Shown here: piece after piece, positions 1-8,470 of the stretch
Layout of the letters: every line of letters begins with the position of its first letter
Position numbering within the stretch: the stretch's first letter is position 1
Position numbers and translations under genes: made by a program
The notes under the pieces: model-generated
What the model was told of the DNA's origin: nothing
The model's input: the letters and a program-made list of their open reading frames with translations, nothing else
Databases searched by the model: none
Origin: Mesorhizobium escarrei
GTDB lineage: Bacteria; Pseudomonadota; Alphaproteobacteria; Rhizobiales; Rhizobiaceae
NCBI RefSeq assembly: GCF_935825525.1
Contig: NZ_CAKXZT010000130.1
Span: forward strand, 1-37,905
Length of the DNA stretch: 37,905 bases
Reading direction: 5' to 3'

Positions 1-1
1 C

Positions 2-583
2 CTCGTCGTCGCTGTCGGCCACCGTGTTGACGAGCCCGGCCGTGCTGTTCCGCGCTTTCCGGCCGACAAGGAACAGCAAGCCCGTGAGCTGATCCGGCGC
101 GCTCTAGAAGAGCTGAAAGCAACCGGTTCAACGCTGCGTGTCCTTGCCTCCGCGGCACCGGGTACGGACATTATTGTTCACGAGGTTTGCAAGGAACTCG
201 GTTTCGAAAGCGTCGTCTGTCTGCCAATGCCGCCAGCTGAGTTTGCCGGAAAGGTTTTCGGCGGCCTCGACGGTTGGCGGAGGCGGTTCTTCGACCTCGT
301 GCAAGGACGGCAGCCACGCTGTCTGAGTGATCAGGAGGGCTTGCCGCGATGGCTGCAGGCCTCCGGCTTCAATCCGTGGGAACGCGGCAATCGTTGGGTG
401 CTCGAGATGGCGCAGACGGGCAGCGCCCGCACAATTACACTCCTCGCACTCTGGGATGGCAAGGACACCGGGGATGCACGGGGTGGAACGTCGGACATGA
501 TACAGATCGCCGAAAAGGCCGGTGTTTTTGACGTGCGAGTGATCGACGCCACTCAATTGCTGGCCTGTGATTGTGGGGGGTAA
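2..583 (+). CDS. SLOG/LOG-like Rossmann protein, 5'-truncated by the window edge
   Basis: Open from the left edge, so the true start lies outside the window; about 193 residues are visible and end in TAA. Motifs in order: VGHRVDEPGRAVPRFP near the edge, an APGTDI loop, FNPWERGNRWVLEMA, and LLALWDGKDTGDARGG close to the end. The same motifs occur in the same order in the minus-strand gene at 33096-33680 (GHMVDAPDRKIPRFP, GGACGGDL, NAYERNNQWML, ICLWNGEGGDGPGGT), so the two are clearly paralogues. The glycine-rich loops and alternating strand/helix pattern suggest a Rossmannoid SLOG-type fold, which in conflict systems binds or processes nucleotides; that assignment is inference. No functional neighbour follows: the next 3 kb is debris. 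The whole visible part is in one frame, so the gene may be intact. Confidence 0.7.
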   Translation, partial: LVVAVGHRVDEPGRAVPRFPADKEQQARELIRRALEELKATGSTLRVLASAAPGTDIIVHEVCKELGFESVVCLPMPPAEFAGKVFGGLDGWRRRFFDLVQGRQPRCLSDQEGLPRWLQASGFNPWERGNRWVLEMAQTGSARTITLLALWDGKDTGDARGGTSDMIQIAEKAGVFDVRVIDATQLLACDCGG

Positions 584-709
584 CCTTCCAGTCCGCGATG
601 CACGAGCGTTGTTCGCCGCGACGGCGGCCGCGGCCGGGTCGGCACGGCCAGGAAGACCAAGCGGGTCGATGCGCGCCCAGCTCGCATCGGAGAGATTGTT
701 GTCACCCAT
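584..709 (-). pseudogene. IS5-family transposase N-terminal scrap
   Basis: The minus strand from an ATG at 709 encodes NLSDASWARIDPL, then PGRADP and later RTGRLPP. This resembles the start of IS5-family transposases (M..DLTDAQWARIEPLLPGR...ARTG.PWRDLP). The usual continuation is absent and the match is short and gapped. It is a scrap with no inverted repeats that I can find. The rest of the gap up to about 940 holds nothing I can recognise. Confidence 0.4.
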
Positions 710-939
710 ATCGCATATCGCCGACGAAGGCAGAGAGACGCAGAGCAAACCTGCTGAGGCTGGAGACTGGGGTCGTCCGCAACCGCTGCCCCGAAACCGG
801 CAATGAGCGGTACAAGGGACCTTTATCTGCGCCGGACGTTGAAGGCTGGAGCGAGTTTCAGGACAAAGGTCCGGAAATGCGCTTCCAGTAGCAGAGACCG
901 ACGGTCCTTTCCGATTCACGGCCATGGGATCAGCGCTTC

Positions 940-2060
940 GAATTCGGACTGACTATTCGGCGTTGGAGCTTCGCAGGCTGGCACGAATGTCAAATCAAAA
1001 GCGACAGGTTCGGCGACTGGCTTGTGCGTTCCGGCATACCATGGCCATCGCTCGACAGTGGCCAACTGGCGCTGGACGACGACACTTTTCGGTCGATGGC
1101 GAAGGCTTATCCGGCCGTTTCACCGTTACGCGAACTCCGGCATGCGCTGAGCGAAATGAGGCTGAACAACATCCCGGTCGGTTCGGACGGGCGCAACCGA
1201 ACGCTGATTTCACCCTTCAGCTCCCGCACCGGCCGCAACCAGCCCAGTAACTCCCGCTTTCTGTTTGGCACGGCTACGTGGCTCCGCGGCCTGATAAAGC
1301 CGACGGACGGCATGGCGATTGCCTATTTGGACTTCTCAAGTCAGGAGATTGCAATCGCCGCCGCGCTGTCCGGGGATGAGCCTTGTGGCGCGCTTACGGC
1401 GATCCCTATATGCAATTCGCAATTGATGCCGGATTGGCGCCTCCCGGCGCGAATAAGGCCACGCACGGCCACTTACGTGGGCAGTGCAAGGCGATCGTGC
1501 TCGATGTGTTGTACGGAATGGGCGAGCACTGATTGGCCACCAGCGCCGGCATGATGGTCGCAGAAGCCCGCGAGATCCTGCGCCGGCACCGCGAAACCTA
1601 CCGCCGCTTCTGGACCTGGGCGGAGAGCAACGTGAATGCGGCTCTTCTCGGCAGCGAGCTTACGACCCCATTCGGTTGGCGCTATCGCGTGCGACCGGAC
1701 CAATTGCCGAACCAGCGATCCTTGCAGAACTGGCCGATGCAGGCCGGTGGCTCCGACATGCTGCGGCTGGCGGCCACGCGCATCGTCCAGGAGGAGGTGC
1801 GGCTCTGCGCCCCGGTCCACGACGCTGTTCTGATCGAGGCGCCGGAAGATCGGATTGAAGAGCACGTGGAGGTCACCCGGACAGCAATGATCTGGGCGAG
1901 TTCGATGGTGCTGGGCGGACCGGCATGCCGGGTGGACGCTGACATTTATCGCTTTCCGGATCGTTACATGGACGCTGATCGCGGCGCGGTCATGTGGAAT
2001 CGGGTTATGGAACTGATCGGTGGCCCGCGATGGGAGCCCGGGTTAGGCGGCACGCCATGA
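940..2060 (+). pseudogene. Family-A DNA polymerase, frameshifted and nonsense-mutated
   Basis: This is the polymerase domain of a phage/plasmid-type family-A DNA polymerase. The first frame contains SDGRNRTLISPFSSRTGRNQ and GMAIAYLDFSSQEIAIAAAL, which is motif A. Near 1385-1390 the reading frame shifts, and the next frame continues with YGDPYMQFAIDAG and LRGQCKAIVLDVLYGMGEH. A TGA at 1530 interrupts it where the family has glycine. It then resumes with AREILRRHRETYRRFWTWAE, NWPMQAGGSDMLRLAA (motif B region) and CAPVHDAVLIEAP (motif C, HD). The N-terminal part of the family cannot be found upstream. One frameshift and one stop make it non-functional as read. It is probably a relic of a prophage or plasmid; the terminase scrap near 35.7 kb and methyltransferase scrap near 18.8 kb fit that origin. 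Confidence 0.8.
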
Positions 2061-2223
2061 TGTTCGTGACGAGCAGAGGTTCGCGGATTCCGCGCATGTC
2101 GTTCGCGGTTCCCGCGAATACGGTTCCTATTCTTATATGTCTTACTAGTAATCCACTTCCGACGCATCTCGTTGAAACCCAATCTCAGGCAGCCCAAGGG
2201 GCATCCTCAGCTGCGAGACGCTA

Positions 2224-2717
2224 ATGAAAAAGTCGGACACCAACGCCGCATGCCTCGCACCAGATAACGACAGTGCATTCGATCCGGCTCGCTTCCGGAT
2301 GGATTTGGTTGACCCGGCAATCGACGCAATCCCGGCCAAGAAGCTGGGCCTGGGTATCAACAATCGGGTTTCTAGCTTATTTGGCGCGATCCCCCTTGGC
2401 GCAGCACGCTTCTATCCGCCACGAGCCCGGCTGCTTATCCTTCTTGCGGCGCTCTACAAACTCCACACACCAGATCTCGAGGCAGCTGGTACAAGGTCTC
2501 GACTTCCCGTTACAGCGCCGCCGGGTTGCGCGATAAGGACGTACGTGCTCGCGCCGTTGCGGCCTGTGAGAAGGTCGGCGCTATCGAAATATTGCGCACC
2601 CGTGGCAAGGCGGTTCACGTCCGCCTCACCGAGACGGCGCGTCTCGCTCATGAGATTTCGAAGAGAAGAAGGCCAGATGTGGGAACACTTTTCCGTCTAG
2701 CCGCACCTTCATGCTAA
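2224..2717 (+). pseudogene. Small protein of unknown function, winged-helix-like end, frameshifted
   Basis: It begins at an ATG at 2224, with FDPARFRMDLVDPAID early and RARLLILLAALYKLHTPDLE in the middle. Around 2480-2490 the sense moves to another frame, which continues GLRDKDVRARAVAACEKVGA then ILRTRGKAVHVRLTE. Joined together, the second half looks like a helix-turn-helix with a beta wing (GKAVHVRL), so a DNA-binding role is possible. I do not recognise the family. Upstream at about 2079-2115 are two near-copies of GTTCGCGG(A)TTCC(C)GCG in tandem, which could be a binding site. Calling it broken depends on one frameshift, which could also be a sequence error. Confidence 0.45.
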
Positions 2718-3129
2718 CGTTGAGGGTCACGACTGCCCATATTTGAAACCGGCGTCACGGTGCACAACTTGCTCGACTTGTCGGCCGGGCCGTCACAGCT
2801 ACGGACAAGGTGGTGCGTCGCGACGACACGCACACGGTCGGTTAGTGGTTCTCCCCCTGAGCGCATATGTAGCACCTCCGGCAATTTCCACGCGACACGA
2901 TGATGTTCGTGCGACGTCAACGTCGCCAATCACGTCCAAGCCGTCGAACCGAATTTCGGCGCCGACCTGGCACGGCCAAGACGTGGTCGCGCCAGCTTCG
3001 TCCATTCGGTGATGTGCGGGTGGCGAGCCGCCCACACGAGCAATGCCAGTGAGATCGCAAGATCGTCGGGCCTGGATGGTTGGCAGGCAAAGATGCGATT
3101 GCCTGAGTTGGTGACCTGCACCTCAAGGA
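2718..3129. other. Gap with nothing recognisable
   Basis: About 410 bases between the frameshifted small gene and the LysR relic. Several open frames exist on both strands, but none encodes a family I know. It may hold the decayed N-terminal half of the LysR regulator that follows. Confidence 0.4.
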
Positions 3130-3572
3130 GCGGGAGATCGTCGTGCAGGCTCTGGTCCCCAACCCGCTGGTGGTCGTCGCCTGCGCTGGCCACGCGCTTG
3201 CACACCACAAGGACATTGCCTTCGTGCGGCTGGCCCAAGAGCCCTTCCATGCGCGAGCCGGGGTCGCGCACCCGCATGATCATTCTCAGGCTGTTCGCTC
3301 GCCACGGCATCGCTCCAAGGATCCGCATGGAGCTCCCTTCCGACGACGCCCTCCGGGAAGCGGTCGCGGCCGGGCTCGGCGTATCGATCCTGCCGCGCTA
3401 TGCGCCGGGACTCGACCCGGCGCTCGCCCGGCTCGTCTGCCTCGACGTCGAAGGCTTTTCGAGAGCCATTGGCACTTCGCCTATCCGGTCGGCAGGCGGC
3501 TCGCGCCGGCTGCACGCGCGTTCATGGACTTCTCGCGCGCCGAGGGCAAGCAGCTTTTTCGCGAGTGCCTGC
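3130..3572 (+). pseudogene. LysR-family regulator, effector-binding domain relic (CbbR-like)
   Basis: The effector-binding domain of a LysR-type transcription regulator is spread over two frames. First come VPNPLVVVACAGHALAHH and FVRLAQEPFHAR. Near 3252 the frame shifts to REPGSRTRM, IRMELPSDDALREAVAAGLG and VSILPRYAPGLDP. Near 3455 it shifts back to HWHFAYPVGRRLAPAARAFM. The run of motifs (NPLVVV, F..REPGS.TR, E..S..A...AVAAGLG, W...YP.G..L) is the usual LysR order, closest to CbbR-like members. I could not find the N-terminal helix-turn-helix. Two frameshifts show it is dead. It stops directly at the SDR scrap that precedes the NACHT gene. Confidence 0.75.
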
Positions 3573-3579
3573 GCGGCGA

Positions 3580-3686
3580 TCAGCCGTGCATGGTCAGCCC
3601 GCCCGAAACGCGCGGCATCTTATCCAGCCGTCCGGTCGGACTCGCGCGTCGGTAGGCTGCGCGCAGCTTGTCCGGGTTTGCCGGCG
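3580..3686 (-). pseudogene. SDR oxidoreductase 3'-end scrap, copy A, flanking the NACHT gene
   Basis: The minus strand ends with SGGLTMHG then TGA, the C-terminus of a short-chain dehydrogenase. The sequence closely matches the larger relic at 7071-7318: the first 40 bases (TCAGCCGTGCAT.GTCAGC...) and the last 65 (CCAGCCG.CC...GCGCAGCTTGTCCGGGTT) align, but copy A lacks about 75 bases between them. The two copies have the same orientation and bracket the DUF4062-NACHT gene. This suggests a duplication linked to arrival of that gene. Confidence 0.65.
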
Positions 3687-3693
3687 TTTCGGA

Positions 3694-3709
3694 TGCCTGA
3701 TGTCAGGCA
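3694..3709. promoter_or_regulatory. 16-bp perfect palindrome upstream of the NACHT gene
   Basis: TGCCTGA-TG-TCAGGCA, two 7-base arms around TG. It lies about 85 bases before the ATG at 3795, in the only non-coding stretch ahead of that gene. It looks like an operator for a dimeric repressor. No known site is recognised. Confidence 0.35.
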
Positions 3710-3741
3710 GTTGGCTGATATCTCTCAGGCGAGGAACGTGC

Positions 3742-3756
3742 TAGGTTATGAACCTA
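3742..3756. promoter_or_regulatory. 15-bp palindrome upstream of the NACHT gene
   Basis: TAGGTT-ATG-AACCTA, two 6-base arms around ATG, 38 bases before the start codon at 3795. With the 16-bp palindrome at 3694 it forms a pair of operator-like sites ahead of a toxic-type gene. Function is inferred from position only. Confidence 0.3.
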
Positions 3757-3794
3757 CCCAGAGCTCACGGGGGATTACAGGGCGGGGGTCCGTC

Positions 3795-6700
3795 ATGAAA
3801 GCGTTCATCAGCAGCACGAGCCTCGATCTCGGCGAATACCGCGATGGCGCGCGTGAAGTGTGCAGCCGGCTGGCAGTCGTGCCGATCGGCATGGAATCGT
3901 TCGAATCGATGGGTCTCGGCGCCACCGCGGGCAGCCAGGCGAAGGTGAAAGAAGCCAATGTCTACGTCGGCATCATTGCCAACCGGTACGGATACGTCGA
4001 GGCCGGCCACGACAAGTCGGTCACGGAGCTCGAGTTCGACTATGCGGGCCAACACGGGCTCGATCGGCTATGCTTCGTGGCGGATGCCGCAGCGAAACTG
4101 CCGACGTACTCAGGTGACGATCAGGTCAAGCTCGCCGCATTCAAGGCACGCGTCGATCAGCTCATTCGAAGCACGTTCGCGACCCCGTGGGAGTTCCGCT
4201 ACAAGCTGTACGACAGCCTCATCAAGTGGCTGTTCAAACAGCGTGGCGGAACCGTGCTCGAGCGCTACGTGTTTGAACCGGTATTCGCCGACTACATGCG
4301 GTTCGGCGGCCGTGGCGACGACCTGGCTCGCATACAGAAGTTCCTCGATGCGCCGGATCCCGGCTACCTGGTGATCACGGCACCTGCGGGGTATGGCAAG
4401 ACCGCGCTGGCGGTGAAGATCATCGAGCTCAATCGTGAAGCGTGCGCGTATCACTTCTTCACCACGCGCTATGCCTCCGCGACGCGAGACATGCTGACCG
4501 AGCAGGGCTATCTCAGAAACGTGGTGCAGCAACTGAGGCTGTGGGAATTCTCGAACTTCGATACTTGGGAAATGCCCACCACGCTCAGCGGGTGGGTCGC
4601 GGCCTACCATCAGCTGCTCAAACGCGATTGGCGGGAGCGGCACCTCTTGTTGGTGGACGCCCTCGACGAGGCCAGCTTCGGCCTCGAGCCTTATCTCAAG
4701 GTCGTGCCGGGGAAAAACCTCAAGATCATCGTGACCGTGCGCGACGTCGGGCAGGACTGGAAGGCGAACTACGGCGTCCCGGCAACCCACACCACGCAGC
4801 TGGCGCTCGCCGGCTTTTCACCGGAGGATGTCGCGGCCGCGCTGTGCCTCGCAGGGAAGAGGGCGGCCGCTTTCGCCGATAACGCGGCGCTCCTCGCGAA
4901 GGTCGTCACGGTGACCACGCCGCAGGCCGCCGTCGCCGGCGCCGACCCGCTGTATGTCACGTTCCTGGCCGAGGCCATCGAGCGTGGCGATGTGACGCCT
5001 GCGACCGTCGGCACGCAGCCGAAGCGGTTCGAAGACTACCTGGCTACCTGGTGGAAGGGCATCGTCGCGCAGGCCGGGGCCGACACCGCGGCGCTCGATC
5101 TGCTGGGCACACTGGCCGCGGCTCTTGGCCCGATCCACAAGGACGACCTCGCCGCGCTGCACGAGAAGCTGCGGGCGTCCTGGACCGGCGACCCGATCGA
5201 CCGCCTCGTTTCCGGCATGCGCCGCGTCGTCGCGGGATCCGAGAAGGAGGGCTACTCGTTCGCGCATCCGAGATTCCGCGACTACGTCAGGCGCTTTCCG
5301 GAAATCGCGCAGTACGAGCAGAAACTAATGGAGTACTGCGAAGGCTGGCGTGGAAAGAAGCGGCGCTACGCGCTGACCTATGCCGTGCGGCACTTCGGGC
5401 AGGCCCGGGAGCACGACAAATTGTTCGCCACCGTGCTGGACGAAGCGTTCCAGTCGGAGCAGAAAGAAGTGCTCGGATCGATCTGGCAGACGCTGAACGA
5501 TCTCGGCAGCGCGATCCGCGCCGGTTGCGAGAACGACCGATTCATAGAGGTGCTGCGGTGTGCCGCGAACTACCGGCGGCTCGTGCAGTCAGAGGGGATT
5601 GCCGCGGCGGTCTTCACCTCCGTGCACGAGGGGCGGTTCGAGGCTGCCGCGGCGGCCGCCGATGCGTACGGGTTCGGCGCCAAGACGAGCAGCGCGTGGG
5701 TGGTGGCGCTGCGCGCTTATTTGATCTGGGCCGCCGTTCGGATGGGCAAGCGCGACGCCGCGGTTTCCTTGATCGACGCGTCGCGTCAGCAGCTGGGATT
5801 GCGCTGCCACGGCTCGGCGCTGCACGTGACCGATCTGTGCGACACACTGATTGCAAGCGCCGTCAACGCGGATCCGTCGCTCGCGGAGGACATCGGCGTC
5901 GATGCCGCGTGGGCGCCCGGCGTGCTCGCCAGACTGGGCCCGCCGGCCGCTGGCGGAGAATTGCAGCCGCTGCTCGGCAACGTCACAGGCAGAATCCGGC
6001 TGCTCGAAGAGCAGACCGGAGAGAATCCGAACCCGGAGTACACGACTACACACCTCGACGAGGAGCGGGCCGGCAACTTCATCGCCGAGTTGAGAGACTC
6101 GCTCATCAAGCTGGCCGGCGATCCGCGTGGACGCGACCTGATCGGGCGTGCGATCGCCGCCGTCGAGACCAATCCGTATCCGAGGTATCGCGACATCGGT
6201 CTCATCGGGCTCGGCGTCGCCGCCCTTGCGGTGCCGGATGCCGAATGGACCGCGGCAAGGCTCGAGACGATCCTCGAGACCGGCCTCGAAAAAGAAGGCG
6301 TCACGTTCACCTTCGATCTGGCGGCGCAGCTCCTCGACGAAGCCGAGCGTCGCGGCATGGCTGCGCCCGCTCTGGCCACGTATCTTGACCGTGCCGAGAA
6401 CGCCAACGATCGATGGGGAACACGGCTCCGCCGCTTGAGTGCGCGAGCCTCTGCAAAGGCCACCCAGGGCGACATTGCCGGCGCCAAAGCCACGCTCGAA
6501 TCAGCCGCGACCGCGGACGGCGGATTTGCAGGCTACATGTCCGCGCATCTGCTCTCGATCGCGAGCCGATGGTGCGAGCTCGGGATGCCCGCGCGCGTCG
6601 GCGAGCTCGGACTCGTCGGGCGCAGCCGGTCGCACGCCGGCCGTGTACGCGACCCGAAGTTCGGGACCGAGCGCAAGGAGCTCGTGGACAACTTCGAACG

Positions 6701-7043
6701 GTGGTTCGCCGAGCCGAGTCCGGAGTGGCCCGATGTCTCGGCGACGCTCCGCCTCACCGCCGATGCAGACGCGCGCCGCGCCTACAAGGACCTCGTGTCG
6801 GCGCGCTGGATGGCGGCGGGGAAGTGGACCGACTGGGGACACTTGATCACCGCCGCGCTGAACGACGCCACCGTGTTCGATCTGGTGATTGCCCGCATGG
6901 TGTCCCACGCGATCGTGCGTCACGGGAAAGGCGAACGCGAGTTGACCGACACGGACCTGAACGAGGCGATCGCGCTCTGCCTGGATCGGTTCGCGACGAG
7001 CCGGCCGTGGGAGCTGCCCAAGTTAAGGCCGGAGGTGGTTTGA
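3795..7043 (+). CDS. DUF4062-NACHT/STAND NTPase with helical repeats
   Basis: A 1,082-residue intact protein. The ATG at 3795 is chosen because the protein starts straight into the DUF4062 motif (MKAFISSTSLDLGEYRDGAR); the open frame upstream belongs to the LysR relic. A purine-rich GGCGGGGG lies just upstream. DUF4062 covers about residues 1-95 (NVYVGIIANRYGYV near 56-69). The NTPase follows: Walker A APAGYGKT at 196-203 and Walker B LLLVDALDEA at about 284-293. The last ~550 residues are alanine-rich helical repeats without clear motifs, as in the sensor arms of STAND proteins. In known STAND immune proteins the C-terminal arm senses a foreign molecule, NTP binding drives oligomerisation, and the N-terminal domain is the effector or adaptor. 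Here DUF4062 takes the N-terminal place. It appears to be a single-gene cassette. The antiviral role is inference. Confidence 0.88.
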   Translation: MKAFISSTSLDLGEYRDGAREVCSRLAVVPIGMESFESMGLGATAGSQAKVKEANVYVGIIANRYGYVEAGHDKSVTELEFDYAGQHGLDRLCFVADAAAKLPTYSGDDQVKLAAFKARVDQLIRSTFATPWEFRYKLYDSLIKWLFKQRGGTVLERYVFEPVFADYMRFGGRGDDLARIQKFLDAPDPGYLVITAPAGYGKTALAVKIIELNREACAYHFFTTRYASATRDMLTEQGYLRNVVQQLRLWEFSNFDTWEMPTTLSGWVAAYHQLLKRDWRERHLLLVDALDEASFGLEPYLKVVPGKNLKIIVTVRDVGQDWKANYGVPATHTTQLALAGFSPEDVAAALCLAGKRAAAFADNAALLAKVVTVTTPQAAVAGADPLYVTFLAEAIERGDVTPATVGTQPKRFEDYLATWWKGIVAQAGADTAALDLLGTLAAALGPIHKDDLAALHEKLRASWTGDPIDRLVSGMRRVVAGSEKEGYSFAHPRFRDYVRRFPEIAQYEQKLMEYCEGWRGKKRRYALTYAVRHFGQAREHDKLFATVLDEAFQSEQKEVLGSIWQTLNDLGSAIRAGCENDRFIEVLRCAANYRRLVQSEGIAAAVFTSVHEGRFEAAAAAADAYGFGAKTSSAWVVALRAYLIWAAVRMGKRDAAVSLIDASRQQLGLRCHGSALHVTDLCDTLIASAVNADPSLAEDIGVDAAWAPGVLARLGPPAAGGELQPLLGNVTGRIRLLEEQTGENPNPEYTTTHLDEERAGNFIAELRDSLIKLAGDPRGRDLIGRAIAAVETNPYPRYRDIGLIGLGVAALAVPDAEWTAARLETILETGLEKEGVTFTFDLAAQLLDEAERRGMAAPALATYLDRAENANDRWGTRLRRLSARASAKATQGDIAGAKATLESAATADGGFAGYMSAHLLSIASRWCELGMPARVGELGLVGRSRSHAGRVRDPKFGTERKELVDNFERWFAEPSPEWPDVSATLRLTADADARRAYKDLVSARWMAAGKWTDWGHLITAALNDATVFDLVIARMVSHAIVRHGKGERELTDTDLNEAIALCLDRFATSRPWELPKLRPEVV

Positions 7044-7070
7044 GCGCTCGCGCGCTCGCGTGCGCGGCGC

Positions 7071-7318
7071 TCAGCCGTGCATCGTCAGCCCGCCCGAAAC
7101 GCTCAGCACCCGGCCGGTGATGAACTCGGCGTCGTCGCTCAAAAGGAACACCACCGCGCCCGAGATGTCGTCGGGCTTCCCCAGCCGCCCGATCGGGATC
7201 GCGCGACGGTAGGCCTCGCGCAGCTTGTCCGGGTTGCCCGCGCCCTGCATGAAGCTCTCGAGCATGCCGGTCTCGGTGAGACCGGGACACACGGCATTGA
7301 GCCGCACGCCCATATCCA
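7071..7318 (-). pseudogene. SDR oxidoreductase C-terminal relic, copy B
   Basis: The minus strand reads RLNAVCPGLTETGM, then IGRLGKPDDISGAVVFLLSD, then ITGRVLSVSGGLTMHG and TGA. This is the C-terminal third of a short-chain dehydrogenase, including the NAVCPG segment after the active site. The catalytic YxxxK and the cofactor-binding N-terminus are missing because the sequence changes at about 7318 into a WD40 scrap. A hairpin-capable stretch (TGAGCGC...GCGCTCA, 7041-7072) lies between it and the end of the converging NACHT gene. Confidence 0.75.
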
Positions 7319-7402
7319 ACACCCGCCGTGCCGTCCTCGGACCCCCTGGCGAGGCGCCCCCCGTCCGGCGAGAAGGCGACGGCGCGGACCTTGTACTTTG
7401 CA
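7319..7402 (-). pseudogene. Single WD40 repeat scrap
   Basis: The minus strand encodes VRAVAFSPDGGRLA followed by GSEDGTAG, one WD40 blade (V..VAFSPDG..LA.GS.DGT). It is fused directly to the SDR relic. A WD40 scrap on the opposite strand sits beyond the IS1380 relic, so a WD40 gene was probably broken up here by rearrangement. Confidence 0.6.
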
Positions 7403-7746
7403 CCTGTTTGCAGTCTAATCAGGAAATGAAGCTCCGGAGGCCGCCCGCGCTACTTTGTTGGCAGACGCGTTCACTCGTCAGTATCCGACTGCCGATATCC
7501 CGTAACGCCCAGCGCTACCGCTCCGACGGATATCAGCGTGGTACGGAGCGTCGAGACATGGCGCTCATGATAGTCGGCGCCAGCGTTCCTTGATTGTGAA
7601 CCGGCGTGCAAAATTGACCCCCTAGCCCGTCTTATGCACGACGGAGCGTTTGAGAGGTTGGCGGATGTAGCCTAAGCGATTGATTTGGCGTAGGATTCGG
7701 TTGTCTAAGCCAGCCCTGCCACCACGTCTCGCGAGCCACACCCGCC
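7403..7746. other. Gap: IS1380 leader and unassigned sequence
   Basis: No gene seen. The last ~130 bases precede the truncated IS1380 transposase and probably belong to that element's left end. The phrase GTGCAAAATTGACCCCCTA at about 7606 resembles an insertion-sequence end, but no partner end was found. Confidence 0.35.
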
Positions 7747-8236
7747 ATGACCGACGATACGTTGCTGCCGCTCTCATTTCCAGCCGTTGGGCGCAAGAAG
7801 ATCACAGCTGCGTTTGACGGCGGACGCATCACCTCGGATGGTGGCGTCATGCTTTTGGCCGCGGCCGAGCGACGCCTGCAACTGGCCGACAGGTTGGCCG
7901 CTGCGATCCACGATCCGCGCGACCCACAGCGGGTGACACACGCCATGGCCGACATTCTGCGCGCCCGCATCTTTGCGATCGCATGCGGCTACGAGGATGC
8001 CAACGATCTCGACCGACTGCGCACCGACCCGGCCTTCAAGCTCGCCTGCGGGCGGCTGCCCGACAGCGGGATTGATTTGTGCTCGCAGCCGACCTGCTCG
8101 CGCCTGGAGAACCTGCCAGACCTGCGCACCGTCATCCGGCTCGGCTGGGTGCTGGTCGATCTGTGGCTGTCGAGCTATGCCGCGCCGCCCAAAAGCGTGA
8201 CGCTCGACATCGACGACACGGTTGATGTCGTTCATG
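7747..8236 (+). pseudogene. IS1380-family transposase, N-terminal part only
   Basis: Starts at ATG 7747. Family motifs: ITAAFDGGRITSDGGVMLLA near the N-terminus, the DPRDPQRVTH segment, IACGYEDANDLDRLRTDPAF, and VTLDIDDTVDVVHG, which carries the first catalytic aspartate region. The protein then stops matching at about residue 163, where the family continues with HQQLSLFN. The DNA there changes abruptly to a WD40 coding sequence. The C-terminal two thirds, including the remaining catalytic residues, are absent, so it cannot transpose. Confidence 0.85.
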
Positions 8237-8470
8237 GGATGATCGGTGCCTTGCGACTGGGTCAACTGACCACACGGCGCGGCTGTGGGATGTGACGAAC
8301 GGGAAGAGATCCGTTGCTTCAAAGGGCATCATGGGCCGGTCTGGAGTGTCGCCTTGTCCCCGGATGGGAAGACGCTTGCCACGGGCTCCAACGACTATAC
8401 AGCTCAGCTGTGGGATGTGGCGACGGGAAAGGAAATTAACCGCCTGAAAGGCCATGGAGCTGCAGACAGC
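8237..8470 (+). pseudogene. WD40 repeat protein relic
   Basis: Directly after the IS1380 break the sequence encodes RCLATGSTDHTARLWDVTNG in one frame. After loss of one base near 8301 it continues in the next frame with EIRCFKGHHGPVWSVALSPD, then LATGSNDYTAQLWDVATGKE and INRLKGHG. These are two to three WD40 blades of a beta-propeller, of the kind fused to NACHT or caspase-like modules in bacteria. A further scrap (ARLWKVATGT) sits at about 8527-8562. Start and end of the gene are missing. Confidence 0.75.

Noticed and set aside
128..925. Long minus-strand open frame over the first kilobase
   Set aside because: It overlaps the plus-strand SLOG-like gene, whose paralogue elsewhere proves the plus frame; only the short IS5-like part near 584-709 looks like real protein.
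5051..6388. 445-codon open frame inside the NACHT gene
   Set aside because: Arginine-rich composition typical of a shifted frame in high-GC DNA; the overlapping frame has clear DUF4062 and NACHT motifs.
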